64,000 nt of DNA from Pseudomonas viridiflava (GCF_003702045.1 NZ_RBTP01000037.1:1-64000); one strand, 5' to 3'. Counted from the first letter of the stretch, positions 41,732 to 53,300 are shown. The notes: generated by a model not told the origin, from the sequence alone. A program made the numbers and translations.

Positions 41732-42937
41732 TTAAACCAGTGATTCGACGCCATGACGCACGATGCGTTTGTCCAGATCACCGCCCAGCCAGTAGGCCAG
41801 ATCAGCCGGTCGCTCGATGTCCCAGGCGACGAAGTCCGCCGTCTTGCCGACTTCCAGTGAACCGTGTGTATCGCCCATGCCAAGCGCTTTGGCCGCATTG
41901 AGCGTGACGCCTGCCAGTGCTTCTTCAGGCGTCAGACGAAACAGTGTGCAGGCCATGTTGAGCATCAGGCGCAGCGACAGGCCGGGCGAGGTGCCGGGGT
42001 TCATGTCGGTGGAAATCGCGATGGGCACGCCGTGTTTGCGTAGCGCCTCCATCGGCGGCAGTTGCGTCTCACGCAAGAAGTAATAGGCGCCCGGCAACAG
42101 CACCGCGACGGTTCCCGCCGCAGCCATAGCGACAGCGTCGTCTTCGCTCATGAACTCCAGATGGTCCGCCGACAGGGCCTTGTAGCGCGCCGCCAGGCTT
42201 GAACCGCCCAGCGACGAGAGCTGTTCGGCATGCAGCTTCACCGGCAGACCAAGCTGGCCCGCGGTGATGAACACCTGCTCGACCTGCGCCGGAGAAAACG
42301 CCAGGTACTCGCAAAACGCGTCCACGGCATCCACCAGCCCTTCGGCGGCCAGCGCCGGGAGCATTTCGGTGCAGATATGGTGGATGTAATCGTCGGCGCG
42401 ATTGGCGTATTCAGGCGGCAGCGCATGGGCAGCCAGGCAAGTGCTGCGCACGGTGACCGGCTGGGTATTGCCCAGCCGGCGAATCACGCGCAGCAACTTG
42501 CGTTCGTTTTCCAGATCCAGCCCATAGCCGGACTTCATCTCTACGGTGGTCACGCCATCCTTGAGCAGGTGCCGCAACCGACGTTCAGCGCTGATGTACA
42601 GCTCGTCTTCGGTCGCCGCACGGGTGGCGCGTACGGTGCTGGCGATGCCGCCGCCTGCGGCCGCGATGTCGGCGTAACTCACGCCTTGCAGCCGCTGCTC
42701 GAATTCGCCGCTGCGGTTGCCGCCGAATACGGTATGGGTGTGGCAGTCGATCAGACCGGGCGTGACCCATGCCCCGCCCAGGTCGACGCAACTCTCAGCG
42801 TCCTGCTCTGCCAGTTGCGCCTGAGGCCCGATCCATTCGATGCACGCTCCGGAAGTCACGATGGCGGCATCCTCGATGATCGAGTACTTGCCGTGGGCCA
42901 TTGTTGCAATGTGACAGTTCTTCCAGAGCGTTTTCAT
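41732..42937 (-). CDS. hutI: Imidazolonepropionase
   Basis: 401 residues. Amidohydrolase fold: metal ligands in [30 protein letters not shown], the His in [15 protein letters not shown] and the Asp in [15 protein letters not shown]. Hydrolyses imidazolone-5-propionate to N-formimino-L-glutamate in the cytosol. Start ATG at 42937 with GGAGG upstream; 15 bp after the permease gene hutT. Confidence 0.96.
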   Translation of the reverse strand: MKTLWKNCHIATMAHGKYSIIEDAAIVTSGACIEWIGPQAQLAEQDAESCVDLGGAWVTPGLIDCHTHTVFGGNRSGEFEQRLQGVSYADIAAAGGGIASTVRATRAATEDELYISAERRLRHLLKDGVTTVEMKSGYGLDLENERKLLRVIRRLGNTQPVTVRSTCLAAHALPPEYANRADDYIHHICTEMLPALAAEGLVDAVDAFCEYLAFSPAQVEQVFITAGQLGLPVKLHAEQLSSLGGSSLAARYKALSADHLEFMSEDDAVAMAAAGTVAVLLPGAYYFLRETQLPPMEALRKHGVPIAISTDMNPGTSPGLSLRLMLNMACTLFRLTPEEALAGVTLNAAKALGMGDTHGSLEVGKTADFVAWDIERPADLAYWLGGDLDKRIVRHGVESLV

Positions 42938-42952
42938 CCGGGCCTCCTCAGG

Positions 42953-44329
42953 CTAAGGGACAGGTTTTAGCGATTTGGGTTTGACCCATAGACGGTAGGC
43001 GATGACCAGCAGCACGATCCACACCGCGCCGACGATCAGCGCGGCACGGTTGTCCGGGAAGTACCCCAGCACGCCGAAGATAAACAGCATGAAGACGATG
43101 GCGGCGACTGGCGCAAACGGCCAGAACGGCACCGGAAATTTCAGTTGGGCGGCTTCTTCGCGGCTCATGGCGCGGCGCATGGCGACTTGAGTCAAGAGGA
43201 TCATCAACCAGACCCAGACCGTGGCGAAGGTGGCCAGCGAAGCGATCAGCAGGAACACGTTTTTCGGGATCAGGTAGTTGAGTAGCACACCGCCCAGCAA
43301 CGTCACGCCCATCACCAGCACCGTCATCCACGGTACGCCCTGACGCGAAAGGCGTGCAAAACTGGCCGGTGCCTGACCGTCGCGAGCCAGGCCGTACATC
43401 ATGCGGCCTGCGCCGAAAATATCGCTGTTGATGGCCGACACGGCGGCAGAAATCACCACGATGTTGAGGATGGTCGCAGCCGACGCGATGCCCAGATTGT
43501 CGAAAATCTGCACGAACGGGCTGCCCTGTGTGCCGATTTGCGGCCACGGGTAGATGGACATCAGCACGAACAGCGTCAATACGTAAAACAGCAGGATGCG
43601 CAGTGGCACCGCATTGATCGCACGAGGCAGCGTGCGTTGTGGGTCTTTCGCTTCACCGGCGGTGATACCGATGATCTCGATGCCGCCGAAGGCAAACATC
43701 ACCACGGCAAACGAGGCGATCAATCCCGCGACACCATTGGGCATGAACCCGCCATGCGCCCACAGGTTACTGATGCCGACTTCGGTGCCGCTGGCCGAGG
43801 TGCCGATGCCGAACAGCATGATGCCGAAACCCGCCAGAATCATCGCGATGATCGCCCCGACCTTGAGCAGCGACAGCCAGAATTCGGTTTCGCCAAAGAC
43901 TTTGACGTTGCACAGGTTCAGCGCGCCGATCAGGAACACGATGCCCAATACCCAGATCCAGCGCGGCACTTCCGGAAACCAGAAACCCATGTAGATCCCG
44001 AACGCTGTAACGTCGGCCAGGCAGACGATGATCATCTCGAACGCGTAGGTCCAGCCCAGTACGAAGCCTGCCAGCGGACCCAGATAGCGCGTGGCGTAAT
44101 GGCTGAACGAGCCTGAAACAGGGTCGTGTACGGCCATTTCGCCCAGCGCACGCATAACCATGAACACCGCCGCGCCGCCGATCAGGTAGGCCAGCAGCAC
44201 GGCCGGGCCCGCCTGTTGGATCGCCGAGGCCGAGCCGTAGAACAACCCTGTGCCGATGGCAGAGCCCAGGGCCATGAAGCGAATGTGGCGGGCGGATAAC
44301 CCGCGTTTCAAACCATCTTGTGACGTCAT
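42953..44329 (-). CDS. hutT: APC-family amino acid permease, probably histidine
   Basis: 458 residues with about 12 membrane helices; N-terminal APC signature [23 protein letters not shown] and [17 protein letters not shown]. Resembles ProY/AroP-type proton symporters of the inner membrane. Position between hutH and hutI makes histidine the likely substrate, as for HutTh of P. fluorescens. A hairpin at 44407-44426 precedes it, separating it from hutH. Confidence 0.88.
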   Translation of the reverse strand: MTSQDGLKRGLSARHIRFMALGSAIGTGLFYGSASAIQQAGPAVLLAYLIGGAAVFMVMRALGEMAVHDPVSGSFSHYATRYLGPLAGFVLGWTYAFEMIIVCLADVTAFGIYMGFWFPEVPRWIWVLGIVFLIGALNLCNVKVFGETEFWLSLLKVGAIIAMILAGFGIMLFGIGTSASGTEVGISNLWAHGGFMPNGVAGLIASFAVVMFAFGGIEIIGITAGEAKDPQRTLPRAINAVPLRILLFYVLTLFVLMSIYPWPQIGTQGSPFVQIFDNLGIASAATILNIVVISAAVSAINSDIFGAGRMMYGLARDGQAPASFARLSRQGVPWMTVLVMGVTLLGGVLLNYLIPKNVFLLIASLATFATVWVWLMILLTQVAMRRAMSREEAAQLKFPVPFWPFAPVAAIVFMLFIFGVLGYFPDNRAALIVGAVWIVLLVIAYRLWVKPKSLKPVP

Positions 44330-44406
44330 TTCAGGTCCATTTCATTACTGGTATGGCTATAGCTGCGAGAACGCCTGCATCCGGCTTCCCGCAGCGATAG
44401 ACCATT

Positions 44407-44426
44407 GCGAGCCCTGCCAGGCTCGC
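44407..44426. other. Hairpin between hutH and the permease gene
   Basis: GCGAGCC-CTGCCA-GGCTCGC, a perfect 7-bp stem 7 bp downstream of the hutH stop (minus strand). No T-run, so it may stabilise or process the hut mRNA rather than end it. Confidence 0.55.
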
Positions 44427-44432
44427 GGTGCA

Positions 44433-45980
44433 TCACAGACTCGGTAGCAGACGTGCAGGAACCAACGGGTTCAGGCAAGTGGAGGACAACAGCTGGCTGG
44501 CAGCTTCGATGTCCGGTGCGAAAAAGCGGTCTTTGTCGTAGGACGGGACCTTACTGCGCAACAGGGCACGGGCCTGCTCCAGTTTCGGAGAGGTTTTCAG
44601 GCCATTGCGCAGGTCCAGACCCTGACACGCAGCCAGCCATTCTACGGCAAGAATCCCGCGAACGTTTTCTGCCATTTCCCATAACCGCTTGCCAGCGGCT
44701 GGCGCCATCGACACATGGTCTTCCTGATTGGCCGACGTCGGCAGGCTGTCGACGCTGTGCGGGTGCGCCAGCGCCTTATTTTCACTGGCCAGGGCGGCAG
44801 CAGTGACCTGGGCGATCATGAAGCCCGAATTGACGCCGCCGTTGGCCACCAGGAACGGCGGCAACTGCGACATGTGCTTGTCCATCATCAGCGAAATGCG
44901 CCGCTCACTGAGCGAACCGATTTCGGCGATGGCCAGCGCCAGGTTGTCGGCCGCCATCGCGATCGGCTCGGCGTGGAAATTGCCGCCGGAGATCACGTCG
45001 TTTTCGGCGGCGAATACCAGCGGGTTGTCGGACACGGCGTTGGCTTCGATTTCCAGCACCTCGGCGGCCTGTCGCAACTGAGTCAGGCACGCGCCCATCA
45101 CTTGTGGCTGGCAGCGCAGCGAGTAGGGGTCCTGCACCTTGTCGCAGTTGCGGTGCGACTCCGACACTTCGCTGCTTTCACCCAACAGGTCGCGGTAGCA
45201 GGCGGCCGAATCGATCTGACCACGCTGGCCGCGCGCGGCATGAATACGTGCGTCGAACGGTGAGCGAGAGCCCAATACCGCTTCGACCGTGAGCGAGCCG
45301 CAGGTGAGGGCGGCGGCGAACAGGTCTTCGCCTTCGAACAGGCCGCGTAGCGCGTAGGCGGTCGACACCTGTGTGCCGTTGAGCAGCGCCAGGCCTTCTT
45401 TGGCAGCGAGGGTCAGCGGCGTCAGGCCTGCAATGTTCAATGCATCGACGGCATTGAGCCATTCACCCTTGTAGCGCGCCTTGCCTTCCCCCAGCAGCAC
45501 CAGCGACATGTGCGCGAGTGGCGCAAGATCTCCCGACGCACCCACCGAGCCCTTGAGCGGGATGTGCGGGTAAACCTCGGCATTGATCAGCGCAATCAGC
45601 GCATCGATGACCCCCCGACGAATCCCCGAGAAACCCCGGCTCAGGCTGTTGACCTTGAGCACCATGATCACCCGCACCAGTTCATCACTGATCGGCTGGC
45701 CGACACCGGCGGCATGGGACAACACCAGCGAGCGCTGCAGATTCTCCAGGTCTTCGCTGGCGATGCGCGTCGAGGCCAGCAGACCGAAACCGGTGTTGAT
45801 GCCGTAAGCGGTGCGGTTCTCGGCCAGGATGCGCTCGACGCACGCCACGCTGTCGTCGATCGGCTGATCAGCGCTGGCATCGAGCGTCAGGGTTACGGGC
45901 TGCCGATAAATGGCGCGCAATTGCGCCAGTGTCAGTTGGCCGGGAATCAGGTTGAAAGCGTTGGCAGATGAGGTGGTCAC
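44433..45980 (-). CDS. hutH: Histidine ammonia-lyase (functional paralogue)
   Basis: 515 residues. The MIO-forming triad Ala-Ser-Gly is present in [18 protein letters not shown]; other active-site parts include [34 protein letters not shown] and GGNFHAEP. Converts L-histidine to urocanate and ammonia in the cytosol, the first step of the pathway. Often called hutH2 in fluorescent pseudomonads. Downstream of a second, degenerate paralogue. Confidence 0.95.
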   Translation of the reverse strand: MTTSSANAFNLIPGQLTLAQLRAIYRQPVTLTLDASADQPIDDSVACVERILAENRTAYGINTGFGLLASTRIASEDLENLQRSLVLSHAAGVGQPISDELVRVIMVLKVNSLSRGFSGIRRGVIDALIALINAEVYPHIPLKGSVGASGDLAPLAHMSLVLLGEGKARYKGEWLNAVDALNIAGLTPLTLAAKEGLALLNGTQVSTAYALRGLFEGEDLFAAALTCGSLTVEAVLGSRSPFDARIHAARGQRGQIDSAACYRDLLGESSEVSESHRNCDKVQDPYSLRCQPQVMGACLTQLRQAAEVLEIEANAVSDNPLVFAAENDVISGGNFHAEPIAMAADNLALAIAEIGSLSERRISLMMDKHMSQLPPFLVANGGVNSGFMIAQVTAAALASENKALAHPHSVDSLPTSANQEDHVSMAPAAGKRLWEMAENVRGILAVEWLAACQGLDLRNGLKTSPKLEQARALLRSKVPSYDKDRFFAPDIEAASQLLSSTCLNPLVPARLLPSL

Positions 45981-46074
45981 GATGCAGCTACTCCTTGATT
46001 GATGTCGGGCGTGCGCGCTTCTTGAGCGCGCCGCCTTTGGCCCTGCGTGTGTGACGCCGGGCCTGGACCGCTTT

Positions 46075-47616
46075 TTATAGGTTTGCCGCGTGTTCGCGGC
46101 AGTGCTGGAAAACCCTTTCCAGCGTTTGTTGTTCGGTGATCAGTGCCGCGCTGCTGGCGATGTCCGGCGCCAGCCAGCGGTCTTCGTCGTAGGCAGGTAC
46201 CCGTTCGCGTAACAGTTGCCAGGCGAGGTGCGTCCCGACGCCGAAACGCTGGGCTTTAAGAAACTCGAAAGCTTGCGCCGCCAGCAGGTATTCAATGGCC
46301 AGAATCTGCGTCGCATTGCCCAGCACCTTGTGCAGCTTCAACGCGGCGCTGGTGCCCAGGCTCAGGTGATCCTCCTGAAGGCCCGACGTGACGTAGTTAT
46401 CCACCACCGCTGGCTGCGCCATCTGACGGTTTTCCGCGCACAGCGACGCGGCGACGTACTGGACGATCATCATTCCCGAGTTGACGCCCGGCTGGCTGAC
46501 CAAAAATGCTGGCAGGCCGCTGACCATCGGGTTGATCAGGCGGTCCAGACGACGCTCGGCTATCGAGCCCAGTTCGGCGACGGCCATGCACAAAAGGTCC
46601 GCCGCCATCGCCACCGATTGGCCGTGCGGGTTGGCCTGGGACACCACGCGATAAGCGTTCGGTGTGCCGAGCAACAGCGGGTTGTCGGTGACTGAATTCA
46701 GTTCGGTTTCGACCTGCCTGACGGCATGCGCCAGTTGGTCGCGGGTTGCGCCATGCACCTGCGGAATCGAACGAATGCTCAACGCGTCCTGAGTCCGAAT
46801 GCCCTGGCTGCTGGCGAGCACTTCGCTGCCCGCCAGCAGGCTGCGCAGGTTGTTGCCGACGGCTTGCATGCCCGGATGCGGCTTGAGGGCCAGAATGGTT
46901 TCATCGAACGCATCCAGTTGGCCGCGCAGGGCTTCGAAGGTCATGGCACCGATCACGTCGGCCCATTGGGTCAGGCGCTCGGCGTCGGCGATGGCCAGGC
47001 AGCTTAAGCCGGTCATGCAGGGCGTGCCGTTGACCAGACACAGCCCGTCCTTCGCACCGAGAATCACCGGTTTCAGGCCTTCCTCATCCAGCGCCCGCTG
47101 TGCCGAAACGATTTGCCCGTGATAACTGACCTGCCCGATGCCCAGCAAAGCCACGCCGACATGGGCCATGTGAGTCAGGTAACCGACCGAGCCTTGCGCC
47201 GGGACCTGTGGCGTGATGCCGCGATTGAGCAGGGCCAGCAGCGCTTCGACCACTTGCCGATGAATGCCGGATTTACCCTGGCAGTAATTGAGCAGGGCGG
47301 CGCAGATGATCGCTCGGGTCTGCTCGTCGGCCAGCGGTGTGCCCACACCACAAGCATGGCTGAGCAGGGTGTTGCGCGACAGACGACTGAGCTGATCGCC
47401 TTCCAGCGAGACATTGCACAGCGCACCCAGCCCGGTGTTCACGCCATAGGCACGCTCGCCGCTGGCGACGATCTGACGGACGATGGCCTGAGCGTTATCG
47501 ATCCTCGCCCATGCGGCGTCGGACAGCACCAACGGCGCACCGTGCCGGGCGACGGCGACCACATCCTGCCAGCGCGCCGGGGCGTCGCCGAAAACGATCT
47601 GTTCTGCTCGCGACAT
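46075..47616 (-). CDS. HutH-like aromatic amino acid lyase paralogue lacking the MIO triad
   Basis: 513 residues and clearly homologous to HutH along its length ([51 protein letters not shown]). Where HutH has [15 protein letters not shown], this protein has [12 protein letters not shown]: exactly the three residues that cyclise to the MIO cofactor are missing, and Asp is replaced by Tyr. It should therefore not carry out normal ammonia elimination. Corresponds to hutH1 of other pseudomonads. It may be a regulatory or structural partner, or act on something else. 12 bp after hutV. Confidence 0.85.
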   Translation of the reverse strand: MSRAEQIVFGDAPARWQDVVAVARHGAPLVLSDAAWARIDNAQAIVRQIVASGERAYGVNTGLGALCNVSLEGDQLSRLSRNTLLSHACGVGTPLADEQTRAIICAALLNYCQGKSGIHRQVVEALLALLNRGITPQVPAQGSVGYLTHMAHVGVALLGIGQVSYHGQIVSAQRALDEEGLKPVILGAKDGLCLVNGTPCMTGLSCLAIADAERLTQWADVIGAMTFEALRGQLDAFDETILALKPHPGMQAVGNNLRSLLAGSEVLASSQGIRTQDALSIRSIPQVHGATRDQLAHAVRQVETELNSVTDNPLLLGTPNAYRVVSQANPHGQSVAMAADLLCMAVAELGSIAERRLDRLINPMVSGLPAFLVSQPGVNSGMMIVQYVAASLCAENRQMAQPAVVDNYVTSGLQEDHLSLGTSAALKLHKVLGNATQILAIEYLLAAQAFEFLKAQRFGVGTHLAWQLLRERVPAYDEDRWLAPDIASSAALITEQQTLERVFQHCREHAANL

Positions 47617-47628
47617 CTACGACGGTCC

Positions 47629-48459
47629 TTAAAGAGTGGCCACGCGGCGCTGAACGAAACGGTCGACGTAATCGTCGGCGGGCGAGTGCAGGATTTCTTT
47701 CGGCGTGCCGACCTGAATCAGCCGCCCGTCCTTGAGAATCGCGATCCGGTTACCGATGCGCACCGCCTCGTCCAGATCGTGGGTAATGAACACGATGGTC
47801 TTGTGCAGCTTGGCCTGCAGGTCGAGCAACTGGTCCTGCATTTCGGCGCGGATCAGCGGGTCGAGCGCGCTGAAGGCTTCGTCCATCAGGATGATGTCGG
47901 TGTCGGCCGCCAACGCACGCGCCAGACCGACACGCTGGCGCATGCCGCCGGAAAGCTGGTGCGGGTACTTGTTTTCGTAGCCGCTCAGGCCGACCGTGGT
48001 GATCCAGTGCCGGGCGCGTTCATCGCACAGCGCCTTGGTTTCGCCGCGCACTTTCAGGCCGTAGGCCACGTTGGCGAGCACGGTTTTGTGTGGCAGCAGG
48101 CCGAAGCTCTGGAACACCATGCTGATCTTGTGTCGGCGAAACTGGCGCAGCGCTTCCATGTCGTAGTGCAGGATGTTTTCGCCATCGACCAGAATCTCGC
48201 CGCTGGTAGGATCGATCAGCCGGTTGAAGTGCCGCACCAGCGTCGATTTGCCCGAGCCGGACAAGCCCATGATCACAAAGATTTCGCCACTGGCAATCGA
48301 CAGCGACAGGTCGTTCACGCCCACTACGCAGCCGGTCTTGGCCAGCACCTGATCCTTGCTCTGATGCTGCTGGACCATCGCCAGCGCTTCCTTTTCCCTG
48401 TTGCCGAAAATCTTGAACACGTTTCGTACGACGATCTTGTTCTGCTCTGCGCTCATCAT
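47629..48459 (-). CDS. hutV: Histidine ABC transporter, ATP-binding subunit
   Basis: 276 residues. Walker [14 protein letters not shown], signature [16 protein letters not shown], Walker [18 protein letters not shown] and the switch His in FITHDLDEA. Resembles ProV but lacks the CBS domains, ending soon after the nucleotide-binding domain. Energises the HutXWV importer. Its start overlaps the stop of hutW by 4 bp. Confidence 0.93.
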   Translation of the reverse strand: MMSAEQNKIVVRNVFKIFGNREKEALAMVQQHQSKDQVLAKTGCVVGVNDLSLSIASGEIFVIMGLSGSGKSTLVRHFNRLIDPTSGEILVDGENILHYDMEALRQFRRHKISMVFQSFGLLPHKTVLANVAYGLKVRGETKALCDERARHWITTVGLSGYENKYPHQLSGGMRQRVGLARALAADTDIILMDEAFSALDPLIRAEMQDQLLDLQAKLHKTIVFITHDLDEAVRIGNRIAILKDGRLIQVGTPKEILHSPADDYVDRFVQRRVATL

Positions 48460-49307
48460 TTCTGCGCCTCATGCCGTGGGCGGCCGTAGGCCTGCGTGAT
48501 GCGGTCGATGACGACCGCCAGAATGACGATGGCCAGGCCCGCTTCCAGCCCGCGCCCGACGTTCAGGGTCTGGATGCCGACCAGCACGTCTTCGCCCAGG
48601 CCGCGAGCGCCGATCATCGAGGCGATGACCACCATCGACAGCGCCATCATGGTGGTCTGGTTGATCCCGGCCATGATGCTAGGCATGGCCAGCGGCAGTT
48701 GCACGCCGAACAGTTGCTGCCAGCGATTGGCGCCGAACGCGTTGATGGCTTCCATGACCTCGCCATCGACCTGACGAATGCCCAGGTCAGTCAGGCGGAT
48801 CAGCGGTGGGGCGGCGTAGATCACGGTGGCGAAGATCGCCGGAACCTTGCCCAGGCCGAACAGCATCAGCACCGGGATCAGGTAAACGAAGCTGGGCATG
48901 GTCTGCATGATGTCCAGCAGCGGCATCAGTACCGAGCGCAGGCGATTGCTGCGCGCCGAGAGAATGCCCAGCGGAATGCCGATCAGCACGGCGATGATCG
49001 TGGCGACCAGCATCAGCGCCAGGGTCTGCATCAGCTTGTCCCACAACCCGACCGCGCCGACCAGAAACAGCAAGCCGACGATCACCACCGTGGTGACGAT
49101 CTTGCGCGTGGCGTGCCAGGCGATGCCACCGACGATCAGCAGCATCAGCCACCACGGCGCCATGCGCAGCAGGCCTTCCAGGTTGACGATGGCCCACAGC
49201 AGCGTATCGGAGATGTGCCGGAACACGTCGCCGTACTGGGTCACCAGCGAGTCGACGCCGTCGTTGACCCAGTTGGCGATCGAGAAAGTGAAGCTTTCAG
49301 GAAACAT
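48456..49307 (-). CDS. hutW: Histidine ABC transporter, permease subunit
   Basis: 283 residues with about six membrane helices and the binding-protein-dependent transport motif [29 protein letters not shown] (EAA loop). ProW-like with a periplasmic N-terminal part ([18 protein letters not shown]). Pairs with HutV and HutX in the inner membrane. Confidence 0.93.
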   Translation of the reverse strand: MFPESFTFSIANWVNDGVDSLVTQYGDVFRHISDTLLWAIVNLEGLLRMAPWWLMLLIVGGIAWHATRKIVTTVVIVGLLFLVGAVGLWDKLMQTLALMLVATIIAVLIGIPLGILSARSNRLRSVLMPLLDIMQTMPSFVYLIPVLMLFGLGKVPAIFATVIYAAPPLIRLTDLGIRQVDGEVMEAINAFGANRWQQLFGVQLPLAMPSIMAGINQTTMMALSMVVIASMIGARGLGEDVLVGIQTLNVGRGLEAGLAIVILAVVIDRITQAYGRPRHEAQK

Positions 49308-49386
49308 AAGCGGCTCTCAAATAAAGGTGTATCGGAGCAACGAAGGGGCAACCGGACCTGCACTGTCAGCCCGGTTGCCCAGACGT

Positions 49387-50355
49387 TTACAGCGAGGCGT
49401 CCACCTTCTTCGCGGCGTCTTCACTGACCCACGCGTGCCAGACTTCCGGGTGTTCTTTCAGAAAGATCCGGGCAAGTTTCGGCGATTCGATCCGGTCTTT
49501 GGCCATGCGCCCCAGGTTCTGGTTGAGCAGGTCGATCGGCAGGTTGACCTTCTCCAGCATCGCAACCAGCTCAGGTGCCTGATCGTGGAACACTTTGGAC
49601 ACGCCGACCTTGATATCGATCGTCTTGTTCACCCCGGCCTTTTCTTCCAGGCGCACCAGATCCACCTGACCCATCAGTGGCGTGGGCGACCAGTAATACG
49701 TCAGGATCGGCTCGCCACGCTTGTAGCTGGACAGGATAGCCGCGTCCAGCGCAGGGCCGGTGCCCGGGCGGAAATTGGTGTACTTGCTTTCCAGGCCGTA
49801 GCTCTTGAGCATCTCGCTGTTTTCCAACTCACACGTCCAGCCGGCCGGGCAGTTGTAGAAGCGGCCCTTGCCGGGTTCTTCCTGATCCTTGAAGACCGCC
49901 GAATACTGGGCCAGATCGCTGATGGATTTGAGGTTTGGTGCCTTGGCTTCCAGCTTGCGCTTGGCATCGCCTTCGATCACGTAGCGTGGCACGTACCAAC
50001 CTTCGACCGCACCGACGATGGGCGAGCCGACACCAACCACTTTTCCTGCGGCCGCTGCCTTGTTCCACACCTCGCTTCGGCCGACCCATTCTTCGGCGAA
50101 AATCTGGATGTCATTGGTGCTCAGAGCATTTTCCATCGCGATGGAATTGCCGGGCAGCGCATCCACGGTGCAGCCATAACCCTTGTCCAGCACGATTTGC
50201 AGGATGTCTGTCAGCAGCATCGCGCTTTCCCAGTTCAGGCCTGCAAATTTCACCGGCTTGCCCGATTCACACCAGTTGGCGGCCTGACTCGCTCCTGCGC
50301 TGGCGAGCAAGCCAGCGGATACCAGAGTGGTCAACAGGGCCTTTTTCATATTCAT
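49387..50355 (-). CDS. hutX: Histidine ABC transporter, periplasmic binding protein
   Basis: 322 residues from the ATG at 50355, which has GGAG 8 nt upstream; longer versions would lack a proper signal peptide. Signal peptide MNMKKALLTTLVSAGLLASA-GASQA. OpuAC/ProX-type substrate-binding domain with many Trp (FAGLNWESAML, EEWVGRSEVW, GWYVPRYVI, YYWSPTPLM) that could make an aromatic box. Captures histidine in the periplasm for HutWV. Confidence 0.92.
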   Translation of the reverse strand: MNMKKALLTTLVSAGLLASAGASQAANWCESGKPVKFAGLNWESAMLLTDILQIVLDKGYGCTVDALPGNSIAMENALSTNDIQIFAEEWVGRSEVWNKAAAAGKVVGVGSPIVGAVEGWYVPRYVIEGDAKRKLEAKAPNLKSISDLAQYSAVFKDQEEPGKGRFYNCPAGWTCELENSEMLKSYGLESKYTNFRPGTGPALDAAILSSYKRGEPILTYYWSPTPLMGQVDLVRLEEKAGVNKTIDIKVGVSKVFHDQAPELVAMLEKVNLPIDLLNQNLGRMAKDRIESPKLARIFLKEHPEVWHAWVSEDAAKKVDASL

Positions 50356-50472
50356 TGTCGATGCTCCTACGCCTGAAAGGGATGGTGGCAGCTTCATCAA
50401 AACAGGCATCCGGCCTCTGAGCGTTTTCACGCCCGTCCCCAAGGTCTGCCGGCCTGATGGCCGACCGATCCC

Positions 50473-52182
50473 TTAACGTCCGATCATCGGCAGGTTCAAG
50501 CCCTGCTCTTTGGCACAGTCGATGGCAATGTCGTAGCCCGCATCGGCGTGGCGCATGACGCCTGTGGCCGGGTCGTTGTGCAGCACGCGGGCGATCCGTG
50601 CAGCGGCTTCGTCGGTACCGTCGCAGACGATCACCATGCCGGAGTGCTGCGAGAAGCCCATGCCGACGCCGCCGCCGTGGTGCAAAGACACCCAGGTCGC
50701 GCCGCTGGCGGTGTTGAGCAGGGCGTTGAGCAACGGCCAGTCGGAGACGGCATCGGAGCCGTCGCGCATGGCTTCGGTTTCGCGGTTGGGGCTGGCGACC
50801 GAACCGGAGTCCAGATGGTCGCGACCAATCACGACCGGTGCCGACAGCTCGCCACTGCGCACCATTTCATTGAACGCCAGACCCAGCTTGGCGCGCTGAC
50901 CCAAACCCACCCAGCAGATACGTGCGGGCAGACCCTGAAAGCTGATGCGCTCGCGGGCCATGTCCAGCCAGTTGTGCAGGTGGGCGTCGTCCGGGATCAG
51001 TTCCTTGACCTTGGCGTCGGTCTTGTAGATGTCCTGCGGATCGCCCGATAGCGCTGCCCAGCGGAACGGGCCGATGCCACGGCAGAACAGCGGGCGGATA
51101 TAGGCCGGCACGAAGCCGGGGAAATCGAAAGCGTTGGTGACGCCGACTTCCTTGGCCATCTGACGGATGTTGTTGCCGTAGTCGAAGGTCGGAATACCGG
51201 CTTTTTGGAAGGCCAGCATGGCTTCGACGTGTTCGGCCATCGACTGCTTGGCGGCCTTGACCACATTGGCCGGCTCGCTGGCCGAACGGGCGCGGTATTC
51301 GTCCCAGGTCCAGCCTTTTGGCAAATAACCGTTGAGCGGGTCGTGGGCGCTGGTCTGGTCGGTGACCATGTCCGGGCGCACGCCCCGGCGGACCATTTCC
51401 GGCAGGATGTCGGCCGCATTGCCGCACAGGGCGATGGAGATGGCCTTGCCTTCGGTGGTGTATTGGGCGATGCGGGCCAGTGCGTCGTCCAGATCGGCAG
51501 CCTGTTCGTCTACATAGCGGGTCTTGATGCGGAAATCGATGCGGCTCTGCTGGCATTCGATATTCAGCGAGCAGGCCCCGGCCAGTGTTGCTGCCAAGGG
51601 TTGCGCGCCGCCCATGCCGCCCAGACCTGCGGTCAATACCCAGCGGCCTTTGAGGTTACCATCGTAATGCTGGCGACCGGCTTCGACGAAGGTTTCGTAA
51701 GTGCCTTGCACGATGCCCTGGCTGCCGATGTAGATCCAGCTGCCAGCGGTCATCTGGCCATACATCGCCAGGCCCTTTGCATCCAGCTCGTTGAAGTGTT
51801 CCCAGCTCGCCCAGTGCGGCACCAGGTTGGAGTTGGCGATCAGTACACGCGGCGCATTGCTGTGGGTCTTGAATACGCCGACCGGCTTGCCGGATTGCAC
51901 CAACAACGTTTCATCGTCATTCAGGTGGGTGAGGCTCTCGACGATCTTGTCGTAGCATTCCCAATTGCGCGCCGCCCGCCCGATGCCGCCGTACACCACC
52001 AGCTCATGGGGGTTCTCGGCCACTTCCGGGTCCAGGTTGTTCATCAACATGCGCAACGGCGCTTCGGTCAGCCAGCTCTTGGCCGTCAATTGAGTACCAC
52101 GTGCAGCACGTACCTCGCCTTCACGATGGCGGGTCCAGTCCTGCTTCAGGTCTTGATTCTCGGTCACAAGTTTCTCGGTCAC
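50473..52182 (-). CDS. hutU: Urocanate hydratase
   Basis: 569 residues from a GTG at 52182, with AGGA upstream; a second GTG at 52167 is an alternative. Landmarks: [66 protein letters not shown] (NAD+ loop) and catalytic-type Cys in [20 protein letters not shown] context. Adds water to urocanate giving imidazolone propionate, using tightly bound NAD+. First gene of the hut operon, with sigma-54 promoter and HutC site upstream. Confidence 0.95.
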   Translation of the reverse strand: MTEKLVTENQDLKQDWTRHREGEVRAARGTQLTAKSWLTEAPLRMLMNNLDPEVAENPHELVVYGGIGRAARNWECYDKIVESLTHLNDDETLLVQSGKPVGVFKTHSNAPRVLIANSNLVPHWASWEHFNELDAKGLAMYGQMTAGSWIYIGSQGIVQGTYETFVEAGRQHYDGNLKGRWVLTAGLGGMGGAQPLAATLAGACSLNIECQQSRIDFRIKTRYVDEQAADLDDALARIAQYTTEGKAISIALCGNAADILPEMVRRGVRPDMVTDQTSAHDPLNGYLPKGWTWDEYRARSASEPANVVKAAKQSMAEHVEAMLAFQKAGIPTFDYGNNIRQMAKEVGVTNAFDFPGFVPAYIRPLFCRGIGPFRWAALSGDPQDIYKTDAKVKELIPDDAHLHNWLDMARERISFQGLPARICWVGLGQRAKLGLAFNEMVRSGELSAPVVIGRDHLDSGSVASPNRETEAMRDGSDAVSDWPLLNALLNTASGATWVSLHHGGGVGMGFSQHSGMVIVCDGTDEAAARIARVLHNDPATGVMRHADAGYDIAIDCAKEQGLNLPMIGR

Positions 52183-52269
52183 AAAAAAATCCTCAGCGAT
52201 CAGTCCAAGCCAGCCCGTGCGGGGCGCTTCAAGCAATGTCGTAAAGCTTAGGTGATTAACCTGTCTCTA

Positions 52270-52283
52270 CTTGTACATACAAG
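52270..52283. promoter_or_regulatory. HutC-type operator upstream of hutU
   Basis: CTTGTA-CA-TACAAG, a perfect 6-2-6 dyad matching the HutC consensus of pseudomonads. It covers the expected transcription start of the sigma-54 promoter at 52288-52303. Confidence 0.8.
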
Positions 52284-52287
52284 CATA

Positions 52288-52303
52288 TGCAATCTGAAGA
52301 CCA
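52288..52303 (-). promoter_or_regulatory. Sigma-54 promoter of hutU
   Basis: Minus strand TGGTCTTCAGATTGCA: GG and GC elements with the correct 10-nt spacing and the conserved TTGCA block. Fits the known CbrAB/NtrC and RpoN control of hut in P. fluorescens. Start of transcription expected near 52277. Confidence 0.7.
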
Positions 52304-52485
52304 ACTTTTTTAGAGCGCGGTCAAAGCACGTCGAAAATTGGCGGTAAGGCTTGTATTGAAGGTGTCTGGAGGGCGAGGCGATGTTGACGAGTAAGGTGCG
52401 GCGGTAGGCTTCGGTTGTTACTTAAGACGTTTTTTGCGCGTTTTTGGGGCGGTGGGTAACACGCTGGTGCAGATTGGGGTTGATG
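52304..52485. other. Intergenic, nothing else recognised
   Basis: Upstream of the hutU promoter; would be the place for activator (CbrB or NtrC) sites. No clear dyad identified. Confidence 0.3.
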
Positions 52486-52571
52486 GATCGTTTCCACGCT
52501 CTGGGTGGTAATGCCACCCGGCACGCGGAGCGTCCTTAGGTACATTCCCATGCAGAGCGTGAGGAACGATC
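52486..52571. repeat. Interspersed palindromic repeat, copy 2 ('ACGCGGAGCGT' family)
   Basis: Outer arms GATCGTTTCCACGCTCTG and the inverted CAGAGCGTGAGGAACGATC; inner part contains GGTGGTAATGCCACCCGG and CACGCGGAGCGTCC, shared with 3098-3166. It sits between hutU and the anti-sigma gene. Confidence 0.7.
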
Positions 52572-52595
52572 AGCGCAAGGCTTTACTTATACGCC

Positions 52596-53300
52596 TCAAA
52601 TCACCTTCACCGCTCGACCAATGAACTGAATCGGCCCGGTTGGTTTGCCGATGGGCGAACCCGTGGATTTCTCCAGCGTCAGCTCAAACAGCTGATTGGG
52701 TTGCAGGGGCGGCAGTTTGTCGAGGGGGATGTTCAGGCTTTGTCCCGACTTGACCAGCCCAAGCGATACCGGGCCTTGCCAGTCGTCGCCCTTGGTCCAG
52801 AATTCCAGCGCCTTGTCAGTCGGGACCTCGAACGCCCCCAGCGGGATCAGCTGGATTTCCTGTCGATTGCTGGCCTGCACGACCCAGCCGGGCGATTTGT
52901 CCTGTGGGCCGACGAGCACCACCAGATAGGAGGGAGGTGCCGGAGCGCGGGTCAGCAGCGTCATGCCCAGCACCAGCGAGGCCGCAAGACCTGCGCCTGC
53001 CAGGCCGCGCCAGATCGCCAGATTGTCCCACCAGCGCATACGCTGCTCAGGCTGCGTTTGGGGTGCTATGTGATCAATCAGGTTGCGTTCGATGCGCCCC
53101 CAGAGTCCTGGGGATGGTTTGACGGGCTCCGCCAACTCGGTCAGCGGCAGCAGGCGTTGTTCCCAGGCGTCAATTGCCGCCTGAAGATCAGGTTCGTGGG
53201 GCAGGCGACGCTGGACGTCGAGCCTTTGTTCAGCCGACAGGGTGCCGAGCACGTACTCGCCTGCCAGTTCGTGAATCATGTCGTTCGAAGGTCGGGTCAT
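52596..53300 (-). CDS. Anti-sigma factor, RskA/SigK-type
   Basis: 234 residues from the ATG at 53300, overlapping the sigma gene stop by 4 bp (ATGA). N-terminal anti-sigma domain (MIHELAGEYVLGTLSAEQR), one membrane helix (about 98-117, GLAGAGLAASLVLGMTLL) and a periplasmic RskA domain with LVVLVGPQDKSPGWVVQAS. Holds the ECF sigma factor at the membrane until a signal leads to its release. Confidence 0.9.
   Translation of the reverse strand: MTRPSNDMIHELAGEYVLGTLSAEQRLDVQRRLPHEPDLQAAIDAWEQRLLPLTELAEPVKPSPGLWGRIERNLIDHIAPQTQPEQRMRWWDNLAIWRGLAGAGLAASLVLGMTLLTRAPAPPSYLVVLVGPQDKSPGWVVQASNRQEIQLIPLGAFEVPTDKALEFWTKGDDWQGPVSLGLVKSGQSLNIPLDKLPPLQPNQLFELTLEKSTGSPIGKPTGPIQFIGRAVKVI

Noticed and set aside
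47113..48489. Long plus-strand open frame opposite hutV and hutH1
   Set aside because: Antisense shadow; the minus strand carries clear ABC-transporter and lyase motifs.
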